Shown: positions 1 to 8,656 of the stretch, in pieces
How the letters are laid out: the number at the start of each line of letters is the position of its first letter
Numbering within the stretch: the stretch's first letter is position 1
Assembly (NCBI GenBank): GCA_016713565.1
Contig: JADJOX010000008.1
Location: 372,001 to 436,000 of the forward strand
Direction: 5' to 3'
Length of the DNA: 64,000 bases
From: Ignavibacteriota bacterium
Lineage (GTDB): Bacteria > Bacteroidota > Ignavibacteria > Ignavibacteriales > Melioribacteraceae
Position numbers and translations under genes: made by a program
Notes under the pieces: generated by a model
What the model was told of the DNA's origin: nothing
Database searches by the model: none
Seen by the model: the letters and a program-made list of their open reading frames with translations, nothing else

Positions 1-2
1 TA

Positions 3-668
3 AAAGCCGGATTTATTAAAATATCAAAATTTTCCTCCGGAACTTATACTCTTTCTATAAACATTGTTGATTCACAAAATAAATTATTGGCAAATAGTTC
101 TAAGAAATTTTATGTTTTTAATCCAAATGTAAAAGAAGAAGAAAATAATGCAATTGCTAATTTAGGCGGAAATGAGTTTGATTTAATGGATGAAGAAGAA
201 TGTGATTATACTTTTGATGTATCAAGATTTATTGCGGCAAAACCAGAAATCGATTTATACGAAAATCTTACTCAGTTAGAGGCAAAACGAAAATTTCTTT
301 CAGATTTCTGGAGAAAGAGAGACAGTGATCAAAATACAGTTTCCAATGAATATAAAATAAAGTACTTTGAAAGATTGGACTTTGCCAATTCAAATTTTGG
401 TAATAAATTTAAAGATGGTTATAAGACGGATAGAGGAAGAGTAATTTTATTATACGGACAGCCCGACAGAATAGATAAATTTGAAAATGAATCGACAATT
501 AAGCCTTACGAGATTTGGTATTATGACACTATTGAAGGCGGTGTTCAATTTATTTTTGGCGACACTATGGGAATTTCTGATCTAGAACTGCTTCACTCAA
601 CTAAAATTGGAGAAATTCGAAATGAATCATGGGGAGACAGAATTTCAATTTATGATACAAATCAATAA
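3..668 (+). CDS. GWxTD domain-containing protein, 5' end outside window
   Basis: The frame is open from base 3, so this is the C-terminal part of a gene that begins upstream. The first in-window start-like codon is TTG at 87, but residues encoded before it (KAGFIKISKFSSGTYTLSIN) align with the middle of the next gene, so 87 is not the true start. Residues around 415-500 (GYKTDRGRVILLYGQPDRID, then PYEIWYYD and GGVQFIFGD) match the GWxTD domain, a family of unknown function common in Bacteroidota and Ignavibacteria. It is a paralogue of the following gene in the same order of blocks, 31 bp away, so a tandem duplication is likely. The molecular role is unknown; envelope location is inferred from the signal peptide of the neighbour. 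Confidence 0.8.
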   Translation, partial: KAGFIKISKFSSGTYTLSINIVDSQNKLLANSSKKFYVFNPNVKEEENNAIANLGGNEFDLMDEEECDYTFDVSRFIAAKPEIDLYENLTQLEAKRKFLSDFWRKRDSDQNTVSNEYKIKYFERLDFANSNFGNKFKDGYKTDRGRVILLYGQPDRIDKFENESTIKPYEIWYYDTIEGGVQFIFGDTMGISDLELLHSTKIGEIRNESWGDRISIYDTNQ

Positions 669-699
669 AAATTATTAAATATTACTAACATTATTAACT

Positions 700-2064
700 A
701 TGAAAAAAACTATTCTTGTTTTTTTTCTTTTTCTTAATTCTTTTTTTTGTCAAAGCAATGTAAAATTTGATTTTGACTTTGCTCAATTCCAATATGATTC
801 AACTAACAATTATTTGGAAATTTATTACGCTTTTTATCCAGCTGACTTTAAAACAATTAAAGAAGACGGACAAACAGTAATAAAAGCAAAAATGACGATT
901 CAAATTCAAAACAGTACAACTGACGAATTGGTTGTAAATAAAGATTGGAAATTAACACAGCCAATGAAAGATACGGCCGATTATAAAAATGGGAAGTCGC
1001 TACTTGGTGTTGTTGGATTCAATCTGAAAACCGGTTCTTATTCAATTGATATAAGCATTGAAGATATACTTAATCAGAATGCAAGAAAAGAATTTACAGA
1101 AAACATAATTATAATACCTTTTTCCAGAAGAAATTTTGCGATTAGCGATATTGAGTTAGCCACAAGAATTATAAATGAAAACGCTAATAAGAATTCTATA
1201 TTCTATAAAAACACACTTGAGGTTTTTCCAAATCCTTCAATAGTTTATTCTGATAAATCACCAGTACTTTTTTATTATTCAGAAATTTACAATCTACAAA
1301 ATATTTCTGCTGCAAAAGTAATTCTTGAAAGAAAGTTATACGACAGCAAAAATAATTTAGTTTATGAAAATTCAAAAGAGGTTCAGGCAAATAAAACTTC
1401 TATAGTTGAAGTTGGGATTGTAAGTCTAAAAAAATTTCCAACTGATACTTACACTTTTGTCATAAAATTAATTGATAGCAAATCTAAACAGTCCACAACA
1501 TCCAGCAAGAAATTTTATTTTGTTAATCCCGGTATTGCAGTTGCAAAAAATTCGAACAAAAATCCTAATTACATCAACTCAGAATTTGGTGTGATGGAAT
1601 TGGAAGAATGTGATGATCTTTTTGAAAAATCAAAATTTATAGCTGAAAAATTTGAAATTGACGAATATAAAAAATTAGATTCAATAGATAAAAAGAGAGA
1701 ATTTCTCTTTAATTTTTGGAAAAAAAGAGATGAATCGCCGGAAACACAATCAAATGAGTTTAAGAAAATATATCTATCAAGAGTAGAAATTTCCAATTCT
1801 AAATATAAATTTCTTTCAACATCCGGATTTAAAACTGATAGAGGAAGAGTTTATATTTTATACGGTGAGCCCGATGAAATTGATAGATTTCCCAATGAAA
1901 CGGATACCAAGCCATACGAAATTTGGGCTTACAATGATATTGAAGGCGGAGTAATTTTTATTTTTGGAGATTTTAGCGGTTATGGAAATTACGAACTAAT
2001 CCATTCTACAAAACGCGGTGAAATTCAAGACCCGAATTGGCTTAACAGAATTAGCGCAAATTAA
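700..2064 (+). CDS. GWxTD domain-containing secreted protein
   Basis: 454 residues. The N-terminus has a typical signal peptide (KKTILVFFLFLNSFFCQS), with a Cys at about residue 17 that could be a lipidation or simple cleavage site. A beta-rich region follows, and the C-terminal third is a GWxTD domain: an IDKKREFLFNFWKKRDESPE block, then GFKTDRGRVYILYGEPDEID, PYEIWAYNDIEGG and FIFGDFSG. It is the full-length paralogue of the truncated gene before it. Members of this family are known by domain only and no reaction is established. The start is the ATG right before the signal peptide. It is followed after 5 bp by the acyltransferase gene, suggesting one transcript. Confidence 0.85.
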   Translation: MKKTILVFFLFLNSFFCQSNVKFDFDFAQFQYDSTNNYLEIYYAFYPADFKTIKEDGQTVIKAKMTIQIQNSTTDELVVNKDWKLTQPMKDTADYKNGKSLLGVVGFNLKTGSYSIDISIEDILNQNARKEFTENIIIIPFSRRNFAISDIELATRIINENANKNSIFYKNTLEVFPNPSIVYSDKSPVLFYYSEIYNLQNISAAKVILERKLYDSKNNLVYENSKEVQANKTSIVEVGIVSLKKFPTDTYTFVIKLIDSKSKQSTTSSKKFYFVNPGIAVAKNSNKNPNYINSEFGVMELEECDDLFEKSKFIAEKFEIDEYKKLDSIDKKREFLFNFWKKRDESPETQSNEFKKIYLSRVEISNSKYKFLSTSGFKTDRGRVYILYGEPDEIDRFPNETDTKPYEIWAYNDIEGGVIFIFGDFSGYGNYELIHSTKRGEIQDPNWLNRISAN

Positions 2065-2069
2065 TAATT

Positions 2070-2945
2070 ATGCCAGATAAATATAAATTAGAATTCTACT
2101 TTTTTATTATTTTGGGAAAACTATTAGGCGTTTTTGGATTTAAAAATGCTAAGCATTCCGCCAAATTTTTTGCGATTATTTTTTTCTATCTTATTCCAAT
2201 TCGTAAACAAGTAGTGATTAAAAATCTTTCAATTGCTTTTCCGCATCTCAGTAAAAATGAAATTAAAAAATTAGCATTCAAAAATTATATAAATGTTGCC
2301 CAAACGTTTTTAGAAATTTTCCATTTAGAAAAATTCGGCAAAAATGAATTACTCTCCTTATTTACCGAAGAAAATTTAAATGACCTGAAAAAAATTACTG
2401 AAAATAAGCAAGGAATAATTTTCCTTACAGGTCATGTTGGTAATTGGGAGCTTGGCGCATTGGTCGGCGGACTTATTCTTGAAAGCAAAGTAAATGTATT
2501 AATTAAAAATCAAAAAAATCCATATGTACGCGACTGGATGAAAAGTATACGAGAAAAATTTGGGAACAAACAAATTACTTTAGGAACCAATGTTAGAGAA
2601 ATTTATTCCGCTATAAAAAAAGGTGAAATTGTTGGAATTGTTGGCGATCAGCGTGGACCAAGAGATGCAATGAAAGTAAATTTTTTTGGCAGAAAAACTT
2701 CTGTTTTCAGCGGAACGGCAACTATAGCTGTTAAAACTAATTGTCCGGTAATTTTTGTTTTCATTGTAAGAAAACAAAATGGTCAATTCGATTTGATTTT
2801 AACAGAATTTAAAATGGACGAAAGTCTTAAAACAAAGGAAGAAAAGATATTTTATTTTAATCAATATTTTATGGAGCAATTAGAAGAAATAATTAGAAAA
2901 TATCCCGATCAGTGGTTATGGATGCATAACATTTGGAAATATTGA
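2070..2945 (+). CDS. Lysophospholipid acyltransferase (LpxL/HtrB-like family)
   Basis: 291 residues, about the usual length for the lipid A acyltransferase family (LpxL/HtrB). The HxxxxE catalytic motif is visible as GHVGNWE, with His122 and Glu127. The second conserved block, GIVGDQRGPRDAMKVNFFG, followed by FSGTATIAVKTNCPVIFVF, fits acyl/acceptor binding. The N-terminal hydrophobic stretch (about residues 8-45) would anchor it at the inner face of the inner membrane. By family it moves an acyl chain onto a lipid A precursor or related lipid. The exact substrate cannot be read from sequence. It starts 5 bp after the GWxTD gene. Confidence 0.85.
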   Translation: MPDKYKLEFYFFIILGKLLGVFGFKNAKHSAKFFAIIFFYLIPIRKQVVIKNLSIAFPHLSKNEIKKLAFKNYINVAQTFLEIFHLEKFGKNELLSLFTEENLNDLKKITENKQGIIFLTGHVGNWELGALVGGLILESKVNVLIKNQKNPYVRDWMKSIREKFGNKQITLGTNVREIYSAIKKGEIVGIVGDQRGPRDAMKVNFFGRKTSVFSGTATIAVKTNCPVIFVFIVRKQNGQFDLILTEFKMDESLKTKEEKIFYFNQYFMEQLEEIIRKYPDQWLWMHNIWKY

Positions 2946-3020
2946 ATTAAACATTTATAAAGACGCAAATATTTTATTTTCATTTTATTACTATATTTAC
3001 ATATACAAAAATTCAATAAT

Positions 3021-3854
3021 ATGAAAATAAACTTCAAAGAATTATTAAAGACAAGCATTTATATTACGCCGAATATTTTCAGCAATGAAACAGTAAGATA
3101 TAAATTTAGAATAACGGAATTATTGCTTTATTTATTGGCGTATACTTTTTTAATTGTCTTTTTTACCGTAATAATTCTTTACCTAACTCCATTAAAAAAT
3201 TCACTTTTTTATTATGAAAATAGTCAGATGAAAACTCAAGCTAAAAAAACAATTGAGCTGGAAAAAAAAGTAATTATTCTTACCAAAGAGTTGGAATCGA
3301 TAGCATCTACAAATAAAAAACTGAAATACGCATATTTACTCGCAACCTCGGATTCAATTGATACTACAGATGCGATTTATGATAGTCTTAAATATGAACC
3401 TAATAAAAACCTTCCTTACGGCGGGAGTTTATTGTTTATTATAAATTCTTTTATAAATAAAATAACTTTTTTTCAAGATGCAGAGAAAAGTATTTTTATA
3501 AAACCGAGTTCGGGAATAATAATAAATGATTTCAATCCTGAAGAAGGACATTTTGGAATTGACTTTGCCGTATCATCAGGCACTTCAATTTATGCATCTT
3601 CGGGTGGATTAGTAATTTTTGCCGATTTTACACTTGACGACGGTAATAAAATAATAATTCAGCATGAAAACGGTTATATAACAATTTATAAACATTGTTC
3701 GACAATATTAAAAAAAGAAAGAGATTTTGTAAATCAAGGTGAGCTGATAGGCTTAAGCGGAAATACTGGAAAAAACACAACCGGTCCGCATCTTCACTTT
3801 GAAATATGGAAATTAGGCAAACCGGTAAATCCAAAAGAATTTTTCATCAAATGA
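3021..3854 (+). CDS. M23 family metallopeptidase (LytM-type), membrane anchored
   Basis: 277 residues. One transmembrane helix at about residues 34-56 is followed by a coiled coil (about 66-105) and a C-terminal M23 peptidase domain. The zinc and catalytic residues are present: HFGID (His177, Asp181), YKHCS (His225) and GPHLHFE (His257, His259). By family it cuts cross-links in peptidoglycan, or serves as a morphogenesis factor. It directly overlaps or abuts the bactofilin gene, an arrangement known in several phyla, where the bactofilin scaffold positions an M23 peptidase to shape the cell wall. The start ATG is preceded by a modest purine-poor leader. Confidence 0.88.
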   Translation: MKINFKELLKTSIYITPNIFSNETVRYKFRITELLLYLLAYTFLIVFFTVIILYLTPLKNSLFYYENSQMKTQAKKTIELEKKVIILTKELESIASTNKKLKYAYLLATSDSIDTTDAIYDSLKYEPNKNLPYGGSLLFIINSFINKITFFQDAEKSIFIKPSSGIIINDFNPEEGHFGIDFAVSSGTSIYASSGGLVIFADFTLDDGNKIIIQHENGYITIYKHCSTILKKERDFVNQGELIGLSGNTGKNTTGPHLHFEIWKLGKPVNPKEFFIK

Positions 3855-3868
3855 TAGGATTAATAAAA

Positions 3869-4249
3869 ATGTCAAAAAAAGAAAATGGTTATTCTGAAGA
3901 TGTAAGTATTTTAAGTGACGGTGTTAATATTGAAGGTAAAATATCAAGTAATGGTAATGTTAGAATTGATGGTAAAATTAACGGTGATGTAAATGTAAAA
4001 GGAAATCTTACTCTTGGACAATCTGCTGAAATAAAGGGACAAGTTTCAGCTAAAAACATGACTGTTAGCGGTAAAGTTGAGGGTGTACTTAAAATTGAAG
4101 AAAAACTTACTCTTGAAGCATCAAGTGTAATTAAAGGGGATATTATAACAAAAATTTTAGTTGTTATTGAAGGCGCTAAATTTGATGGAAAAAGTTCAAT
4201 GACAAACAATACGTCAAATAATTTATTTTCTGAAAGTGGAACAAAATAA
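3869..4249 (+). CDS. Bactofilin (polymer-forming cytoskeletal protein)
   Basis: About 126 residues with the repeating beta-helix pattern of bactofilins: VNIEGKISSNGNVRIDGKIN, GDVNVKGNLTLGQSAEIKGQ, then TVSGKVEGVLKIEEKLTLE. Two starts are possible: ATG 3851, overlapping the TGA of the peptidase gene (ATGA), and ATG 3869. I prefer 3869 because AGGAT (3857-3861) lies at a good distance before it and the protein then begins MSKKENGYSED, as bactofilins usually do. The protein self-assembles without nucleotide into membrane-associated filaments. Its coupling to the M23 gene supports a cell-wall or cell-shape role. Confidence 0.88.
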   Translation: MSKKENGYSEDVSILSDGVNIEGKISSNGNVRIDGKINGDVNVKGNLTLGQSAEIKGQVSAKNMTVSGKVEGVLKIEEKLTLEASSVIKGDIITKILVVIEGAKFDGKSSMTNNTSNNLFSESGTK

Positions 4250-4466
4250 AAAGTTAATAAATTCATATAAAGAAATAGGTCCATATTTAGGATTAGGAAC
4301 TCAATTGGCAGCTTCAATAATTCTAATGTTCTTTTTAGGAAAATGGTTAGATGATAAAATTCAAATTTACCCTGTTCTTACAATAATTTTCACATTACTG
4401 GGCGGATTTGCCGGAATTTATAATGTAATTAAAGCTACTCTTGAATTAAATAAAAAGAAAAAGTGA
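4236..4466 (+). CDS. AtpZ/AtpI-like F0F1 ATPase accessory membrane protein
   Basis: 76 residues with two transmembrane helices (about 18-38 and 45-65) and the family pattern PYLGLGTQLAASIILMFFLG...LDDK. This small protein precedes F0 genes in many bacteria and is thought to help c-ring assembly or magnesium/calcium supply. The reading frame overlaps the end of the bactofilin gene by 14 bp, so the two are probably translationally linked. It is followed by a GTG start overlapping its own stop codon. Confidence 0.75.
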   Translation: MEQNKKLINSYKEIGPYLGLGTQLAASIILMFFLGKWLDDKIQIYPVLTIIFTLLGGFAGIYNVIKATLELNKKKK

Positions 4467-4843
4467 AACAGTTTTATAAGCAAATTCTTTTTTTGTATAC
4501 AATAAGCTTAATAATTTTAGTAATACTATTATTCCTTAATATTATTTCACTTTTGTTTTTTACTTCATCACTTTTGGCTGCCGGATTGAATTTACTTAAT
4601 GCATTTGTCGCAGTAAAATTATTTCAAATTTCATATAAAAAAGGCAGTACATCATTTTTAATTTATAATTTTGGTGGTTTGGGAATTAGACTAATGGGAC
4701 TATTGGTCGTATTTCTAATAATAATAAAATTCTTGAATATTGATAAATATGCATTTATATTTATATTCTTTTTATTTTACTTTATTTCATTGATACTAGA
4801 AGTGTTTTTTTACATTAAATATAAAGAAAATAGTAAATCTTGA
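4463..4843 (+). CDS. Putative ATP synthase subunit I-like membrane protein
   Basis: 126 residues with four predicted transmembrane helices (about 8-26, 32-52, 72-92, 98-118) and a basic tail. No strong motif is visible. The call rests on its position between an AtpZ-like gene and atpB and on the four-helix layout of AtpI-type proteins. The start is GTG, overlapping the previous stop (GTGA). The stop TGA overlaps the ATG of atpB (TGATG). AtpI-type proteins assist assembly of the c-ring but are not part of the finished enzyme. Confidence 0.6.
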   Translation: MKQFYKQILFLYTISLIILVILLFLNIISLLFFTSSLLAAGLNLLNAFVAVKLFQISYKKGSTSFLIYNFGGLGIRLMGLLVVFLIIIKFLNIDKYAFIFIFFLFYFISLILEVFFYIKYKENSKS

Positions 4844-5691
4844 TGTATTCCGAAGAGATTAATAACATTGCTGATAGTTTGAAAACGACGGCGAATGCAC
4901 ATAGTGAAGGCGGTACCGGTTGGATAATGCATCATATAATGGATAGCAGAACACTGGATTTTGAACCGTTTTTTTCTATTCCATTACCTCAAATTCATTT
5001 GTTTGGTCTTGATATTTCAATTACTAAGCATATTGTTTTTATGTGGATCGCTTTCGCAATTTTGGTTTTGATTTTCAGACTGGTCGCTAAATCATATAAA
5101 AAATCATTATTGCCAAAAGGACTCACTAATGTTATGGAAATAATGGTTCTTTTTGTAAGAGATGAAATTGCCAAACCAACAATTGGAAAGGGTTACGAAA
5201 GGTTTTTACCATATTTATTGACTGTATTCTTTTTTATTCTTGTATGTAATTTTTTAGGATTGCTTCCTTATGGTTCAACAGCAACAAGTAATATTTCGGT
5301 TACGGCTACGCTGGCAATAATTTCTTTCATTGTTATTCAGGCTGGTGGAATGATCAAGAATGGAATGTTCGGTTACTTTAAAGGGTTAATTCCGCATGGC
5401 GTTCCTACTTGGCTGTTACCAATAATGTTTGTTGTTGAAATACTTGGTTTATTTACAAAACCATTTGCCTTAGCAATCAGGTTATTTGCAAATATGACAG
5501 CCGGGCATATTGTTATTATGGCTTTGCTCGGACTTATATTTATTTTACACACTTATTTTGTTGCGCCGGTTTCGGTCGCATTTGCTTTATTTATTTATTT
5601 ACTTGAAATTTTAGTTGCATTGATTCAAGCATATATATTTACAATGTTGTCATCACTGTTTATAGGTATGGCAGTTCATCAAGAACATTAA
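4843..5691 (+). CDS. atpB: F-type ATP synthase subunit a
   Basis: About 282 residues, a multi-spanning F0 subunit a. The helix with the essential arginine is visible as FALAIRLFANMTAGHIV, near residue 210, followed by the conserved C-terminal helix with LLEILVALIQAYIFTMLSSL. The N-terminal 60 residues include a His-rich stretch, as seen in Bacteroidota/Chlorobi forms. I use ATG 4843 rather than the TTG one codon upstream. It overlaps the previous stop by one base. Subunit a forms the ion half-channels against the c-ring. Confidence 0.95.
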   Translation: MYSEEINNIADSLKTTANAHSEGGTGWIMHHIMDSRTLDFEPFFSIPLPQIHLFGLDISITKHIVFMWIAFAILVLIFRLVAKSYKKSLLPKGLTNVMEIMVLFVRDEIAKPTIGKGYERFLPYLLTVFFFILVCNFLGLLPYGSTATSNISVTATLAIISFIVIQAGGMIKNGMFGYFKGLIPHGVPTWLLPIMFVVEILGLFTKPFALAIRLFANMTAGHIVIMALLGLIFILHTYFVAPVSVAFALFIYLLEILVALIQAYIFTMLSSLFIGMAVHQEH

Positions 5692-5718
5692 TAATTATTT
5701 AACATTAGGAGGATATAA

Positions 5719-5937
5719 ATGGAATTTGCTTATTTAGCTGCTGGTTTGGGTGCCGGATTAACAATTTTTGGCGGTGCTTTAGGAATTGGAAAATTAGCTG
5801 CATCAGCAATGGAAGCAAGTGGTCGTCAGCCAGAAGCTGCCGGAGATATTAGAACTTCAATGATTATTGCTGCTGCTCTTATTGAAGGTATTTCGCTATT
5901 TGCACTTGTAATCTGTATTCTTTTAGCTCTTAAATAG
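5719..5937 (+). CDS. atpE: F-type ATP synthase subunit c
   Basis: 72 residues, two helices joined by the RQPEA loop (about 36-40). The ion-carrying residue is Glu56 (AALIEGISLFALV). The residues that mark sodium-binding c subunits, a Gln in helix 1 and Ser/Thr directly after the Glu, are not present: Ile and Gly stand there. A proton-driven enzyme is therefore the simpler reading. A strong AGGAGG ribosome binding site at 5706-5712 fits the high copy number of c subunits in the complex. Confidence 0.95.
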   Translation: MEFAYLAAGLGAGLTIFGGALGIGKLAASAMEASGRQPEAAGDIRTSMIIAAALIEGISLFALVICILLALK

Positions 5938-5968
5938 TTTATATATTTAATTAAATAGGAAAATTATT

Positions 5969-6514
5969 ATGACTACATTTTCCGCTTTCATTATGTTACT
6001 TTTTTCAGGCGGTGAAAGTTCCGGCAGTCTTTTAGATGTTAATCCAGGCTTAATTGTTTGGACAGCTGTAACATTTATTTTATTGCTGTTAGTACTGAAA
6101 AAGATGGCTTGGAAACCAATATTGACCTCGCTTAATGAAAGAGAAAATTTTATTAAACAATCGGTTGAAAAAGCTGAAACTGCGAAAAAAGAAGCGGAAG
6201 CGCTTCTTGAACAAAATAAGCAGAATTTAGCAAAAGCCGAAGATGAAGCTCAGAAGATAATTGCGCAAGGCAGAGAATATGCCGAAAGTTTGAAATCCCA
6301 AATAGTTGAGGAAAGTAAAAACGAAGCAAAGAAAATGATTGAAAACGCTTCATTGGAAATTGAAAGAAAAAATGCTGAAGCTTTCAATACTCTTAAAGAT
6401 GAAGTTGCTTCAATAGCAGTACAAGCTGCAGAAAAAATTCTAAGAGCAAACTTAGATAAAGATAAACAAGAAAAAATTGTGAGTGAATTTATTAAAGATT
6501 TATCGAAGAATTAA
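5969..6514 (+). CDS. atpF: F-type ATP synthase subunit b
   Basis: 181 residues. One membrane helix (about 29-48, WTAVTFILLLLVLKKMAWKP) is followed by a long charged helix with the heptad-like pattern of the peripheral stalk (roughly 55-165). It links the membrane sector to the F1 head through delta. The gene lies 31 bp after atpE and 3 bp before atpH. The first 25 residues are slightly longer than usual. Confidence 0.93.
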   Translation: MTTFSAFIMLLFSGGESSGSLLDVNPGLIVWTAVTFILLLLVLKKMAWKPILTSLNERENFIKQSVEKAETAKKEAEALLEQNKQNLAKAEDEAQKIIAQGREYAESLKSQIVEESKNEAKKMIENASLEIERKNAEAFNTLKDEVASIAVQAAEKILRANLDKDKQEKIVSEFIKDLSKN

Positions 6515-6517
6515 TAA

Positions 6518-7072
6518 ATGAGTGAATTTGTAATTTCAACAAGATATGCTAATGCCTTTATGGGTATTGCCGAAAAGAATAATCTTTTTCCGCAAATTAT
6601 TGCAGAGGTTAAATTTATAAGTAAAACTTTATCAAATTCAAAGGAATTGAGAAATTTACTCGTTAATCCAACAATAAATTCACAAAAGAAAATAACAATC
6701 TTAAATGAAATTTTTAATTCGCACATAAGTAAAGAATTAAGTGATTTCTTAAAATTTTTAGTAGTTAAAAAAAGAGAAAATCTTTTAACGGATATTATGA
6801 AAAGGTTTTTAAATTTAGCGGATGAAAAACTGAATAACGCAAACGTAAATATTATAAGCGCAATTGAGTTAAGTATTGACCAAAAAACTAACATTGAAAC
6901 TAAATTGAAAGAAATGCTTAATAAAAATATTATTGCTGAGTATGAAATTGATAATTCAATCATTGGAGGTTTTAAAGCAAAATTCAATGACTCAATTATT
7001 GATGCATCAATTCAGCACCAATTGGAATTATTAAAGAAACGATTGTTAAAGCAAAGTTACTTAAGTAATTAA
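6518..7072 (+). CDS. atpH: F-type ATP synthase subunit delta
   Basis: 184 residues, normal for the OSCP/delta family. The N-terminal helical domain begins ISTRYANAFMGIAEKN, and the C-terminal part has the signature region IIGGFKAKFNDSIIDASIQHQLELL. Delta caps the alpha3beta3 head and binds subunit b. It is 3 bp downstream of atpF. Confidence 0.92.
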   Translation: MSEFVISTRYANAFMGIAEKNNLFPQIIAEVKFISKTLSNSKELRNLLVNPTINSQKKITILNEIFNSHISKELSDFLKFLVVKKRENLLTDIMKRFLNLADEKLNNANVNIISAIELSIDQKTNIETKLKEMLNKNIIAEYEIDNSIIGGFKAKFNDSIIDASIQHQLELLKKRLLKQSYLSN

Positions 7073-7099
7073 TTTTGAAAATTTTAAAAGGTAATTATA

Positions 7100-8650
7100 A
7101 TGGCTCACGTTAGACCAGATGAAGTTTCTGCAATTTTAAGAAAACAATTATCCGGTTTTGATAATGAAATTGATATTTATGACGTTGGAACTGTTTTATC
7201 TGTTGGTGACGGAATTGCCCAAGTTTACGGACTTTCAAAAGTAATGGCGAGTGAACTAATTGAATTTCCTAACGATATAATTGGAATGGTATTAAATCTG
7301 GATGAAGACAGCGTAGGTTGCGTTCTTTTTGGTGATAGCTCACTTATTAAAGAAGGTGACGAAGTAAAAAGAACAAAACGTGTTGCTTCTATACAAGTCG
7401 GTGAAGAATTTTTAGGTAGAGTTATTACCCCGCTTGGTATTCCGATAGACGGTAAAGGACCAATTCAGTCTAATAAATACCTTCCAATTGAAAGAAAAGC
7501 TTTAGGTGTTGTTGCCAGGCATCCCGTTACAGAACCTTTGCAAACCGGAATTGCAGCTGTTGACGCAATGATTCCCATTGGCAGAGGTCAGCGTGAATTA
7601 ATAATAGGCGACAGACAAACCGGTAAAACCGCAGTTGCCATTGATACAATAATAAATCAAAAATATACGCATACAGAAGAAGCAAAAGCGAATGGAATAA
7701 AACCAGTCTATTGTGTATATGTTGCAATTGGTCAAAAAGCTTCTACTGTAGCACAAGTTGTTAAAAAGTTGGAAGAGCAGGGAGCAATGGCTTATACAAC
7801 GGTTGTGTCGGCTTCTAGTTCTGATCCGGCACCATTACAGTATATTGCTCCATATTCAGGCGCAACTTTGGCAGAATATTTTAGAGACAATGGAAAACAT
7901 GCTTTAGCTGTTTATGATGATCTTTCTAAACAGGCTGTCGCGTATAGAGAACTTTCTCTTTTGTTAAGAAGACCTCCAGGACGTGAAGCCTATCCTGGTG
8001 ATATTTTCTATTTGCATTCAAGACTTTTGGAAAGAGCTTCCAAATTGAGCGAAGAACTCGGAGGCGGCAGTTTAACCGCGCTGCCTATTATCGAAACACA
8101 GCAAGGCGACGTTTCAGCTTACATTCCAACTAATGTAATTTCTATTACAGACGGACAAATTTATTTGGAACCGAACTTATTTAATGCCGGTGTTCGTCCA
8201 GCAATTAACGTTGGTATAAGCGTTTCTAGAGTTGGCGGAAACGCTCAAATTAAAGCAATGAAAAAAGTTGCCGGAACTCTTAAATTAGATTTAGCACAAT
8301 ATAGAGAATTAGAAGCTTTTGCCAAATTTGGTTCAGATTTAGATCAAGCTACACAAAGAACGTTAGCAAAGGGTGAAAGATTAGTTGAACTTTTAAAACA
8401 AGGTCAATACAATCCGGTTCCTGTTGAAAAACAAATGGTTAGTATTTTTGCCGCAACAAATGGATTTATGGATAGCATAAGTGTTAAAGATGTTAAAAGA
8501 TTTGAAAAAGAAATGCTTGAATATATTGAAGTAAATAATAAAAAATTGTTTGAAGACATTAGAGTAAAAAAACAATTAAACGATGAAATAATTGAAAATA
8601 TTAAGAAAATTGTATCAGATTTTATTTCGAAATTTAAGAAAAGCGAATAA
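7100..8650 (+). CDS. atpA: F-type ATP synthase subunit alpha
   Basis: 516 residues, full length. The P-loop is GDRQTGKT (170-177), the family signature PAINVGISVSRVGG contains the arginine finger, and the DELSEIL-equivalent C-terminal part is present. Alpha holds non-catalytic nucleotide and forms the hexamer with beta. The beta and epsilon genes are not in this operon, so they must lie elsewhere, as is known for Chlorobi and Bacteroidota (separate atpDC). Confidence 0.97.
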   Translation: MAHVRPDEVSAILRKQLSGFDNEIDIYDVGTVLSVGDGIAQVYGLSKVMASELIEFPNDIIGMVLNLDEDSVGCVLFGDSSLIKEGDEVKRTKRVASIQVGEEFLGRVITPLGIPIDGKGPIQSNKYLPIERKALGVVARHPVTEPLQTGIAAVDAMIPIGRGQRELIIGDRQTGKTAVAIDTIINQKYTHTEEAKANGIKPVYCVYVAIGQKASTVAQVVKKLEEQGAMAYTTVVSASSSDPAPLQYIAPYSGATLAEYFRDNGKHALAVYDDLSKQAVAYRELSLLLRRPPGREAYPGDIFYLHSRLLERASKLSEELGGGSLTALPIIETQQGDVSAYIPTNVISITDGQIYLEPNLFNAGVRPAINVGISVSRVGGNAQIKAMKKVAGTLKLDLAQYRELEAFAKFGSDLDQATQRTLAKGERLVELLKQGQYNPVPVEKQMVSIFAATNGFMDSISVKDVKRFEKEMLEYIEVNNKKLFEDIRVKKQLNDEIIENIKKIVSDFISKFKKSE

Positions 8651-8656
8651 TCTTAA

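Noticed and set aside
5719..5937. Sodium-type ATP synthase c subunit
   Set aside because: The Gln in helix 1 and the Ser/Thr after the carboxylate are missing.
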